Assembly (NCBI GenBank): GCA_026647385.1
Contig: JAPKGY010000113.1
Coordinates: 1 to 7,981, forward strand
From: Phycisphaerae bacterium
GTDB taxonomy: Bacteria; Planctomycetota; Phycisphaerae; UBA1845; PWPN01
Direction: 5' to 3'
Length of the DNA: 7,981 bases
In this document: positions 1 through 7,500 of the stretch, piece by piece
Layout of the letters: every line of letters starts with the position of its first letter
How positions within the stretch are numbered: position 1 is the first letter of the stretch
Made by a program: the position numbers and the translations under genes
The notes under the pieces: generated by a model
Databases searched by the model: none
Seen by the model: the letters and a program-made list of their open reading frames with translations, nothing else
Told to the model about the DNA's origin: nothing

Positions 1-113
1 CAGACTGACAAATGTGTTACCCGGGCAGTGTGGCTCTGGTTAAATGAATAAAATATTTTTTGCATATCTTATTAAGAATATGAACAAATTAAAAACTTTA
101 TTATGTTTAGAAC
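1..113. other. AT-rich segment abutting a truncated gene; possible chimeric join or insertion edge
   Basis: Bases 44-113 contain only 11 G/C in 70, while the sequence from 114 onward is well over half G+C like the rest of the window. The change happens within a few bases of the ATG at 114. The segment holds no convincing gene: a frame opening at 44 reads into DNA that is coding in another frame. No ribosome binding site precedes position 114. In the methyltransferase frame a TAG stop lies two codons upstream (108-110), so the missing part of that gene does not continue here. The segment may be foreign DNA, the edge of a deletion or insertion, or an assembly join near a contig end. I see no transposon ends or target duplication. 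Confidence 0.6.
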
Positions 114-689
114 ATGATCGACTTCGCGCGTGCCAAGCGGATCGCAAACCTGCGTTTCGAGCTCATGGACATCAACGATCTCGACTTCACGGAGGAATTC
201 GACGTCGTTTATTCCAACGCCACCCTGAATTGGGTCCTCGACCACAAACGCCTGCTGGCCAATGTCCGGCGAGCCCTACGCCCGGGGGGTATGCTCCGAT
301 TCAACTTTGCGGGGGATGGCAATTGCAGTCGGTTCATCAAGGTCATCCGAGAAGCCATGGCGCTCGATCCATTCGCACGATACTTTGCCGGTTTCCAATG
401 GCCGTGGTACATGCCGCCGATCGACGAGTACGAGGATCTCGTCCGACAGAGCGGGCTTTGCGACGTGCGGGTGTGGGGCGAGAACGCGGATCGCTTCTTT
501 CCGGATGCCGAAACGATGATCCGCTGGATCGATCAGCCGAGCCTTGTCCCGTTTCTCGTCTGCGTTCCCGAGCCGGAAAAAGGGGTGTTCCGGGAATTCG
601 TCGTGAAAAGGATGCTCGAGGAAACAAAGCAGGACGACGGGACGTATTTCGAGACTTTTCGTCGGGTCAACGCCCGTGCCCGAAAATGA
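114..689 (+). CDS. 5'-truncated class I SAM-dependent methyltransferase (trans-aconitate-methyltransferase-like)
   Basis: This 191-residue frame is the C-terminal two thirds of a Rossmann-fold methyltransferase. It opens at 'MIDFARAK', which in homologues normally follows the 'D.S..MI.FA' strand-2 motif. It then has 'ELMDIND' (residues 16-22, with the acidic residue that contacts the adenine), 'FDVVYSNATLNWV' (29-41, motif IV region) and 'LRPGGML' (55-61). The aromatic 'GFQWPWYMPPIDEY' stretch and the 'DGTYFETFRRVNARARK' end look like an intact C-terminus of the Tam/BioC-like group, which usually runs to about 250 residues. Motif I (the glycine-rich SAM loop) and about 60 residues before it are missing, so the product should not bind SAM. 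There is no Shine-Dalgarno sequence before the ATG, and the AT-rich junction lies immediately upstream. It is best read as a remnant or a gene cut by an assembly edge. The substrate is unknown, since this family methylates many small carboxylates and other acceptors. It is convergent with the GH116 gene and has no evident functional link to it. Confidence 0.8.
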   Translation: MIDFARAKRIANLRFELMDINDLDFTEEFDVVYSNATLNWVLDHKRLLANVRRALRPGGMLRFNFAGDGNCSRFIKVIREAMALDPFARYFAGFQWPWYMPPIDEYEDLVRQSGLCDVRVWGENADRFFPDAETMIRWIDQPSLVPFLVCVPEPEKGVFREFVVKRMLEETKQDDGTYFETFRRVNARARK

Positions 690-805
690 CGATAGCCGAG
701 CCTCCGGGCTCCGTCCGCCGGACATCGCTGGATTCCGCGGGGTCCAAGAAAGAGTCCCGGACGAATAATAAGACCAGCGCCCTGGCGATTCGGAAGGAGA
801 TCGAG
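690..805. other. Convergent 3' intergenic gap with two small hairpins
   Basis: The gap lies between the stop of the methyltransferase and the stop of the minus-strand GH116 gene. It contains two adjacent short inverted repeats: GAGCC/GGCTC with a TCCG loop (698-711) and GTCC/GGAC with a GCC loop (713-723). Neither is followed by a T-run on either strand, so neither qualifies as a classical intrinsic terminator. They may act as 3' stabilising structures or simply reflect GC-rich sequence. Nothing else is visible here. Confidence 0.3.
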
Positions 806-3800
806 CTACCAGGCAAACTCAATTGCCATCGCCTGTTTGGCACGCAGGACAAGGGGTGCTTCCAGGCGAAGACGAATGAGGCCGTCCTGCTGTTCGACGG
901 TAAACGGCGCGTCGTGCTCGCCGCCGCGAAGACTGATTCCAGGGTTTTCGACACTCGGCGGCAACAAGAACACCAGTTCACGAATCTTCAACAAGCCGGA
1001 CCGCACCTCGATGCGGTCGGTCTGTGTTTTCGCGGTGCGTTGTTGCGAGAAGAGCCCGTACCCCTCGGCCGCCGAGAAGAAGGACCGGTGATTCTCCGGG
1101 CGATACCGGGGTATAAAGCCGATGACGCCGGCGGGGCCGTCGTAGACGAACCCCTGGCAGGCGAGCAGCAGGGACCAGGAGCTCATGGCCCGGGCGTAGA
1201 ACTTGCCGCACTCATCGTCGCCGAAGGGGTTGCCGCTGTAGCCCCACGACGCGTTTTTCCCGGGGGTGAGATCCGTTCGCAGGCGTCCGTCGTAGCGGTC
1301 GGCCACCGCGCGCACGACGGCGAAGCCCTCTTTCAGCATTCCCTCGTAGATCATTTCAGCGGCCGCGGCGTATTCGAAGCCGGTCATGACCTCGTCGGCG
1401 TACAGCATGTGATTGATCGGGCGGATGCCGTCGGGCCACGTGATCATCTGCATTCCCGCGTCGCGATCCGAGACGAACTTGCGCGGGACCTGCTTGATGC
1501 CGACGAACGACGGTCGGAAGTTGTTGGCGAACAGCGAGCCCAGGGCGGTCCGGATGTGCGGCCGTGGGTAGAGATGCCCGATATCGAGTTGATGGGCCCA
1601 CCATTGGCCGAGCAATTGGTCGATGTGACAGCCGTTGTGGTAGTCGCGATAGGGCTGGGTATCCGGGATCTGAATGTAGTATTGCCCCGTGAACAGGGTG
1701 CGATCCTGATTCTTCCGGCCAGCCTCGCGGATCGTGCGATAGCGTTCCGCCGGCTCATCGTCGTCCTCGATGAGGGCCATTCTTTCGGCGGCGCCGAGGG
1801 CAGCCAGATAAAGCGAACCGAGCCAGGAGGTGCTGCCGCCGAGGTTGTCGTCGAGCGTGTTCCACTGCGAGCCGGCCAACACTCCGTCCTCATCCTTGTC
1901 CCAACGGCTGATGGCATAGTCCATCGCCAGTCTGATCGCCGGCCATTGGGATGAGAGCCACGCCCGGTCGGCGCTGACCAGGTGCTCGCGATAGGCGCCG
2001 AGGATCGCCCCGCATTGGCCATCGAAGGCGACCGGGGCTGCGGGCTGGCGGTGCGGGATGGCGCCGTCGGGCGTCTGGAACTTGAATTCCTGTTCGCGCA
2101 GGCGACGGGCGATCTGTGGAAAGAGTCGGGCGTGGGCCTGGGCATAGTGCCAGACGTGATCGCAATTGCCCGCACAACAACCTTCGGACGGGCTGCACCC
2201 TTCCCATCCGCCGAAGTAGCCGGTGCGGGTCCAGAAGCAGGTCGGGCTGCGCAGCACGACGACCTGCGAGCTGATGCGGTCAAGCAACCAGCGCGGCAGA
2301 GCAGAGGCGTACAGGGCATCGTGGAAACGGTGTGTGTCGGCGCAGAGACCGGGCAGGTCGGCCAGGACCTCGTGAGCGACGTCGAGCGAATCCGTCCACC
2401 CGTTGGCGTACATATTGCCGCGTCCGCCCCACTGACGGAAGCCATGGGCGGCGTTGGGGAAGTACCAGGTCAGGATGAAACCGGTCGTTCGGCGTTCGCC
2501 GGGCCCGAGTCTGAAATGCGAGGCGATCGCCGCGTCGACAGTGGTACCCGCGGCCGAGGGGCCCGCGTCGGCGGTCGTGGCGAGTACTCCATCCTCCGAC
2601 CAGTCCTCGAACAAAGCGTCGAGACTCTCCCAGGAGGCGCGGGCGGAGGCGGCTTCGTCGTTGACCGCCAGGGTCATATCGCCGAAGCCAAAGGAGTCCG
2701 CCGGCTTGTTCGACGTCATTCGGATCAGTGAGCTACCCTTGCGGCGGCTGAGACGATTGATGTTCCCGCCGTAAGCGGGATTGGATCGGTTCCTGATTTC
2801 ATCCTGGCCGGTGTACCCGACCGCGTTCTGCTGGGTTGCGAGAAAAGAGACTTCGACGGCTTTGTTGCTCGTGTTGTGGGCGGTCAGATTGAAGATGGCG
2901 CAGGGGATTCCGGATCGCCTCGGGTCGAACGGGACGAGCGGATTGAACGCCTCCAAGCCGACTTCCACCGGCAGATCCGGATCCTCGAAGGTGAACCACC
3001 CGAAGGGATACTCGCCGCGGAAGGAGAGTGACTTAACCGCGGGGAACGGGCCGACGGGCACGGTTTGCAGCGCCCGAACACACGCGGGGCCGTTGGAGCC
3101 GCGACACCGCACGGCGAAGAAACTGTTGGGGACGGTGGCCTGGCCATGGTTGTTGAAGATCTGCCAGACGGGCCGGGCGGCCGTGCCGTCGATCTGGATC
3201 GAGCCGGTACCGATACCGCCGAGCGGCAGTCGGATGGCGCCGAGATGGTCGCCCTTATAGACACGCTGATCGCCGAGATCGAAAAGCCGATCGTCCGCCA
3301 ACCGAGTGGCGAGGTGCCTTTTCTCCTCTCGTCGACGGTTTTCCTCCGCCTGGCGGACGGTCTCATCTCGGCGAGCGATCTCGGCGCTAACCTGGTCGGC
3401 TGGGACGCGTGGCCTGACGCTCATGGCGTCCACATGACGGGCGATGTCCGCCGCGGACAACACACGGGAATAGATGGCGACCTCGTCGATCGCGCCCTGG
3501 AACAATTCCGCGCCCTCCGGAGAGGAGGACCCGATCTGCAAGGGCAGCCCGGCTGCGTGGAGGTTAAAGGTGCCCCTCTCGCCGACGGGGTAGCAGAGGT
3601 TTCCATCGAGGTACAGGTCGAGTTGGCGGGCGGAGCAAGTCACGACCAGGTGGTGCCACCGCCCTTTCTGGAGCCGGTTGAGGACGGGCTCGAAGGTGAT
3701 GACCTGCCCACCGTTCCACACAGCCAGCACGGAGTAATCCTGAAAGAGGTGGATGCTGAATCGGACCGCGGGATCCTTTCGCTTTGCGATGAGGCAGGGG

Positions 3801-4144
3801 TTGTAGCCGAGGCCCGGCGCGAAGTCGGGCCTGAACCACATCTCGATCGTTGTTTCCGGCAGCTCAACAGACGGAGACGGGCCGACTGCGACGAACCGCG
3901 AGTCGGCCAGCGACAGAGCCTGTCCGCCGCCCGGCCCGGTCTCGAAGACGGCGGCCCCTCCAGCTGAAGCCGCTGGCAGAGCATTGAGTTGATCCAGCAG
4001 ATCGCCTTCGAACCGCCACCACGCGATCCGGCTGGGCTCAGCCGAAATCAATGATGCGTAGGCCTTGATGCCGCCTGCTTCGCCCGGGCTGACGGCGGTC
4101 AGTGTACCGAGACAGAGCACGATCTTTGGAAAGATGAATCGCAT
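806..4144 (-). CDS. Secreted LamG-GH116 glycoside hydrolase (GBA2-like beta-glucosidase / glucosylceramidase family)
   Basis: The product is an 1112-residue exported enzyme. Residues 1-30 form a signal peptide (R2/K7, hydrophobic 8-18, likely cleavage after 'AYA' at 28-30). Residues about 36-240 are a LamG/concanavalin-like domain ('AWWRFEGDLLD', 'GRWHHLVVTC', 'GAIDEVAIYSRVLSAADIARH'). Residues 250-285 are a charged helical linker. Residues about 295-590 are the GH116 N-terminal domain with its hallmark 'LPLGGIGTGSIQIDG' (306-320). Residues about 615-1010 are the (alpha/alpha) catalytic domain (DUF608 type). Aligned by eye to human GBA2, E648 in 'GWEG' matches the nucleophile (E527) and D765 in 'NTLD' matches the acid/base (D677). 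Also typical are 'HVWHYAQ' (663-669), 'FDGQCGAILGAYRE' (707-720) and 'KDEDGVL' (750-756). The family hydrolyses beta-glucosides, beta-xylosides or glucosylceramide with retention; which of these applies here is unknown. The LamG module suggests binding to a polymeric or surface glycan. The start at 4144 is preferred over 4315 because it has a signal peptide directly after it and GGGAG eight bases upstream. Cysteines 650, 656, 657 and 661 cluster beside the nucleophile. There is no dockerin or membrane anchor. Confidence 0.9.
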   Translation of the reverse strand: MRFIFPKIVLCLGTLTAVSPGEAGGIKAYASLISAEPSRIAWWRFEGDLLDQLNALPAASAGGAAVFETGPGGGQALSLADSRFVAVGPSPSVELPETTIEMWFRPDFAPGLGYNPCLIAKRKDPAVRFSIHLFQDYSVLAVWNGGQVITFEPVLNRLQKGRWHHLVVTCSARQLDLYLDGNLCYPVGERGTFNLHAAGLPLQIGSSSPEGAELFQGAIDEVAIYSRVLSAADIARHVDAMSVRPRVPADQVSAEIARRDETVRQAEENRRREEKRHLATRLADDRLFDLGDQRVYKGDHLGAIRLPLGGIGTGSIQIDGTAARPVWQIFNNHGQATVPNSFFAVRCRGSNGPACVRALQTVPVGPFPAVKSLSFRGEYPFGWFTFEDPDLPVEVGLEAFNPLVPFDPRRSGIPCAIFNLTAHNTSNKAVEVSFLATQQNAVGYTGQDEIRNRSNPAYGGNINRLSRRKGSSLIRMTSNKPADSFGFGDMTLAVNDEAASARASWESLDALFEDWSEDGVLATTADAGPSAAGTTVDAAIASHFRLGPGERRTTGFILTWYFPNAAHGFRQWGGRGNMYANGWTDSLDVAHEVLADLPGLCADTHRFHDALYASALPRWLLDRISSQVVVLRSPTCFWTRTGYFGGWEGCSPSEGCCAGNCDHVWHYAQAHARLFPQIARRLREQEFKFQTPDGAIPHRQPAAPVAFDGQCGAILGAYREHLVSADRAWLSSQWPAIRLAMDYAISRWDKDEDGVLAGSQWNTLDDNLGGSTSWLGSLYLAALGAAERMALIEDDDEPAERYRTIREAGRKNQDRTLFTGQYYIQIPDTQPYRDYHNGCHIDQLLGQWWAHQLDIGHLYPRPHIRTALGSLFANNFRPSFVGIKQVPRKFVSDRDAGMQMITWPDGIRPINHMLYADEVMTGFEYAAAAEMIYEGMLKEGFAVVRAVADRYDGRLRTDLTPGKNASWGYSGNPFGDDECGKFYARAMSSWSLLLACQGFVYDGPAGVIGFIPRYRPENHRSFFSAAEGYGLFSQQRTAKTQTDRIEVRSGLLKIRELVFLLPPSVENPGISLRGGEHDAPFTVEQQDGLIRLRLEAPLVLRAKQAMAIEFAW

Positions 4145-4152
4145 GGGTCGAT

Positions 4153-4157
4153 CTCCC
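4153..4157 (-). promoter_or_regulatory. Ribosome binding site of the GH116 gene
   Basis: On the minus strand GGGAG sits eight bases before the ATG at 4144. It supports that start over the in-frame upstream ATG at 4315, whose extra 57 residues are Arg/Ala/Pro-rich with no hydrophobic segment and look like read-through of non-coding GC-rich DNA. Confidence 0.6.
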
Positions 4158-4221
4158 GAAAGCCAGGCCGCTCCCGAACGGATCGGCCGACCCGGTAAAG
4201 CAGCGATCACCGGCGGCCGCG

Positions 4222-4249
4222 ATTGTAAGCGTCCCTGGAAGGACCCCAA
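4222..4249 (-). promoter_or_regulatory. Weak candidate promoter for the GH116 gene
   Basis: On the minus strand TACAAT (4227-4222) lies 16 bases after TTGGGG (4249-4244). The -10 matches the sigma70 consensus at five of six positions, but the -35 matches only at the TTG. Transcription would begin near 4215, about 70 bases before the ATG at 4144 and downstream of the rejected 4315 start. The GC-rich inverted repeat 4252-4267 sits just upstream of the -35. Confidence 0.3.
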
Positions 4250-4251
4250 AG

Positions 4252-4267
4252 CCCCGCGCGAGCGGGG
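4252..4267. repeat. GC-rich inverted repeat (6-bp arms, GCGA loop) in the divergent control region
   Basis: CCCCGC at 4252-4257 and GCGGGG at 4262-4267 are perfect complements around a GCGA tetraloop, in the middle of the divergent intergenic region. It has no T-tract and so is not an intrinsic terminator. It could be an operator for a regulator shared by the two genes, or an RNA hairpin. In DNA this GC-rich, chance also remains possible. Confidence 0.3.
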
Positions 4268-4327
4268 GGCGGCCCGATGGTCCTGAAAACAGGCATCGGC
4301 GGCGGCAGTTCGCAAGGAATTTTTTTA

Positions 4328-4355
4328 TTGACACTTCAGCGGAGCCGGATATACT
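4328..4355 (+). promoter_or_regulatory. Near-consensus sigma70-type promoter for the plus-strand propeller gene
   Basis: TTGACA (4328-4333, perfect -35) and TATACT (4350-4355, five of six at -10) are separated by 16 bases. Directly upstream is an A/T run (4318-4327) in otherwise GC-rich DNA, which could act as an UP element. Transcription would start near 4362, leaving a leader of about 190 bases before the preferred start at 4552. The match is strikingly good for GC-rich sequence, but planctomycete promoters are poorly characterised, so the assignment rests on the general bacterial consensus. Confidence 0.6.
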
Positions 4356-4409
4356 ATCGCCTGGGGATTGCAACTGTTTATGACTCTACGCACTCAGGTC
4401 GACGGGCTT

Positions 4410-4433
4410 GGGGGTTGCGCGGTTCGAACCCCC
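4410..4433 (+). promoter_or_regulatory. Leader hairpin containing a perfect 10-bp palindrome
   Basis: GGGGGTT (4410-4416) pairs with AACCCCC (4427-4433) around a ten-base loop. The palindrome GGTTCGAACC (4421-4430) overlaps the loop and 3' arm, so two alternative pairings are possible. It lies about 50 bases after the predicted transcription start and well before the preferred start codon, so it would be in the mRNA leader. It could be a repressor site or an attenuating/stabilising RNA hairpin. No T-run follows it, and I do not recognise a riboswitch class. Confidence 0.35.
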
Positions 4434-4535
4434 CTGTATGCTCGGCAACGCGGAGTATGTAACGACTGAAGAACGGTTTCGGGGGGGTGCTGCGGCGCGG
4501 GCCGTCGCGAAGCCGACGGAGCGGTGCGCCCGGCT

Positions 4536-4541
4536 GGAGGG
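4536..4541 (+). promoter_or_regulatory. Ribosome binding site candidate deciding the start of the propeller gene
   Basis: GGAGGG ends ten bases before the ATG at 4552, a slightly long but usable spacing. The earlier in-frame starts (TTG at 4408, ATG at 4438) have no purine-rich site; the first is overlapped and the second closely preceded by the leader hairpin. In-frame TTG codons at 4633 and 4642 would give a shorter, more normal signal peptide but only have a weak GGGA-like site. Confidence 0.4.
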
Positions 4542-4551
4542 CCGATTCCGG

Positions 4552-7500
4552 ATGTGCCTGGCACCAGGGTTCTGTCGCATCAACAGGCGGGGTGCCGATC
4601 CGATACGCGAGGGCACGCCGGGAACGCAAACGTTGTCCCGATTGAACGTCGCAACTCGGCGCTATCGAAAGCCGGGCGAATCACGGGCGACGCCCGGCCA
4701 CATTCGCCCGCAGTCGGCTTTGTGGCTTGTGATCTGGGGACTGATGGCGCCGGGGCTGACCGACTCTCTTTCGGCGGCGGAGCCGCCGTCTGTCATCGGA
4801 GGCGTTTTTACGCGGAACAGCCCCGCCTACCTCGGGACACCGGCCGGCCTGCTCTCGTACGCGGCCAACGAGCCTCGGTCGCAAACCGTACCGGCCTGCA
4901 GCGCCTCCGACGGAGCAATCTTGGGAGGGGAAGCGGATGGCGCGGATTTATACCCCCTGAGCCGCAACGGTCGCCATGTTTTCGGCTACTCCAGTCAGCA
5001 AAGAAGGCTTTATCGATCGGCGGACGGCGTCTCCTGGTCAGGCTGCGGCCCGATGAACGACGCGGATGCTCCGTTCGCCCTGATCGTCATACCCGAGGGC
5101 CCACACAAGGACCGCATCATCCGGTTCCGGAGAGTCTCAGGAGTCACAAGCCCCTACTGGTCGGATGACGACGGCGATACGTGGACGATCGGAAAGAGTT
5201 CCGCGGAACCCTCCCAGCCGTTCGCCTGCGACGGCAATATCACGGGAGGATGGTTTCGAAACTGGGGCCACCAGTACAAGTCCGGCGGCATCGTGATGGC
5301 GGCAACATATGGCAGCCAGGTTTACCGGTCGCGCGACGACGGCGAAACCTGGGAGAGGGTTTTCGATCGGCCGAACCTGCTCACCGGTCCGGTGCAGGCC
5401 GCCTCGTCGAACACCATCAGCCTGGACTTGGCCGCCGCCGGCGTCAACGGTTCATATGTGGATCGTAACATCTGGATCACCGCCGGCACCGGAGCGGGCC
5501 AGTACTCCCGGGTCATGGCCTACGACGGGAGCACGCGGACGGCCACGGTTTCTCCCGCCTGGCCCATCGTCCCCGAGGGCCCCGGAGGCGGCAACCCCTC
5601 CAGTTACGCGATTGGAGCCTTCCATCACATTCACGCACTGGGGTACCACCCCGGGGTGGGGCCCCAAGGGCGATGGCTATTCAACACCGGCGACAAGCTG
5701 GTCAATCAGCACTGCTACGTGAGCGATAACGACGGAGACACCTGGTACGATTACCTCCCGGACAAGACCGCACCCGACGGGCAAACGGTCGGGTATCTGT
5801 ATGACGGGCATCCGACGCGGTTGCTGTTGGCCAGCGATGGGAACCAGGAGGTGGGTTGGATCGATCTGGTCACCTGGGAGGTCGGGCGCTATCCCGTTGA
5901 CTGGCCGGCAACGACCTATTGCTGGCAGGTCTTCAAGCACGACGGGTTGTATTACGCGATTGTCGGGCCTTCCGGCATCGGCAGATCCGGCATCAGCATC
6001 AGCCGGGACTTGGAGAACTGGGTGGTTTATCATCGGTCGGCGGGCGCGAGCGCGGGCACCTTCAATCATTTCTGCGGATATGCGGGCGGCAAACTGCATT
6101 TCATGTTTCACGATGGAACGAATTACAGGCATTTCGCGGTGAGTCCCGCCCAGGTCGTGGAGCAGGCGGGATTGGCCTTGTGCGCCCCGAACCGGAACCT
6201 GCTGGACCCCGCGGTATCCCAGGGAGAATCGACGGCCGGGATCACGTTCTCCAACTCCAACGCGCCATCTCCGCTCGATTTCGAGACCCGGCACTTCGGA
6301 ACGGCGAGCCTGCACCTTCGCGGAAGCAACGGGGCCTCTCCCCGAATGTGGCTGACGTTCGCGAACACGAGCGACCGGACCAGAACCTATCAGGCGCGCT
6401 TCTGGGCCAAGTCTCAGGGCCTGTATCTCTGGACGCTCTGGTCGGGGCTGAGCACTTATGGCCTTGGAACAGGCCCCGAGGCATGGCGAGAGCAGATCAG
6501 CACGGCAGTGACCCTGTCTCCGGGATCCTCGCGGACCCTGGACATCGGCGTGAGTCCGTCGCTGGCCGGCGGCGCCTCCGAGGCATGGGTGGATTCGCTC
6601 CAGATTCAGGAGATCCCGCTGACCGACTGGCATCCGGGCGGCGTCGAGCGCGATCCCGAGGTGCTTGACCATACCGTCATGTTCACCGCGGACTGGACGC
6701 ACGTCTTCTCCGTCCAGATGAGGGACTATAGCGACGACCTGACCAGGGACCGTCACTATCTCATGTCGTATGTGATCGATGAAAACCATTTCGCGGAGGT
6801 CTATTGGGACGGCCAGGACTCGTGTTTCAAGCTCCAGGTGACGGAGGACGGCGTCGCCGGCGCGCCGGTCGCCACACAACCCTGCTGGTTCTTCCCGAAA
6901 GCCCACATCAAGGTGGCGGTGCGCAGGTCCGACGGCGGGCTCCGCCTGTCGGTCGCCAACGGCGGCCCCTACGAGCACGTCGGGAGCTACGCGCCGGACT
7001 CCCCGAATCAACCCCTGGTCGGCCTGGGGGTCATTCGCACCGGCAAGAGCGACGGCTCGGCCATCGCACCGTGCATCCTTATCGACAGTGTCTACACGGA
7101 TTCGGTGGCGTCCGATTCCGAGTTGAATGCCCGAGCCCTTCTCGCGACTGAACCGGATCCGGTGACGCCACCGGAGATCACCGATCAGCCGGATTCACAG
7201 ACTACCTGCCCGAGCGGTACCGTGATGTTCAGCGTGTCGGCGACGGGCCAGGGAAAGCTGACTTACCGATGGCAAAAAGACAAGCGCAATCTGGGTGAAA
7301 ACGGCCACTACTCGGGCGTCGAAACAGCAACGATGACGATCAGCGGCGCGGATGTGAACGATATGGGGGCTTACCGCTGCGTGATCAGCAATGGCAAGGG
7401 CGCCACGGCTTCGGTCGTTGCCTCCCTCGTGCTGAAGGCGACCGCCGCCATCACCCGGCAACCCGGCAACTCGTACGACGCGGTCCCCGGGGGCACGGCG

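Noticed and set aside
690..805. Bidirectional intrinsic terminator between the convergent genes
   Set aside because: The two hairpins are short (5 and 4 pairs) and neither is followed by a T-run on either strand.
44..1954. A 636-residue plus-strand open frame spanning the AT-rich start, the methyltransferase and the 3' half of the GH116 gene
   Set aside because: It crosses the methyltransferase in the wrong frame and runs antisense to the clearly coding GH116 domain. Its translation is Arg/Gly/Pro-rich with no family resemblance, as expected of a long stop-free shadow in GC-rich DNA.
4145..4315. Upstream 57-residue extension of the GH116 protein to an ATG at 4315
   Set aside because: The extension has no signal-peptide character, would bury the evident signal sequence and has no ribosome binding site. 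The start at 4144 has GGGAG at a good distance and begins right at the signal peptide.
4410..4450. Possible tRNA 3' fragment, because of 'GGTTCGAACCC'
   Set aside because: The bases flanking the TTCGAAC loop do not form a five-pair T-stem (only about two pairs), and there is no acceptor stem, anticodon arm or CCA. The pattern is better explained as a hairpin or palindrome.
4380..4469. A 29-codon open frame at the first ATG after the predicted promoter, possibly a leader peptide
   Set aside because: It has only a weak GGGGA 12 bases upstream and shows no run of regulatory codons. The length is within chance.
4804..6156. Annotation of the propeller as a true sialidase (neuraminidase)
   Set aside because: Asp-boxes define the fold, not the activity. 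No FRIP/YRIP motif or evident arginine triad was found by eye, so only a propeller call is supported.
5677..7011. A 444-residue minus-strand frame antisense to the propeller gene
   Set aside because: It is opposite a protein with recognisable Asp-boxes and beta-sandwich motifs. The antisense translation is low-complexity Arg/Val/Gly-rich and matches no family I know.
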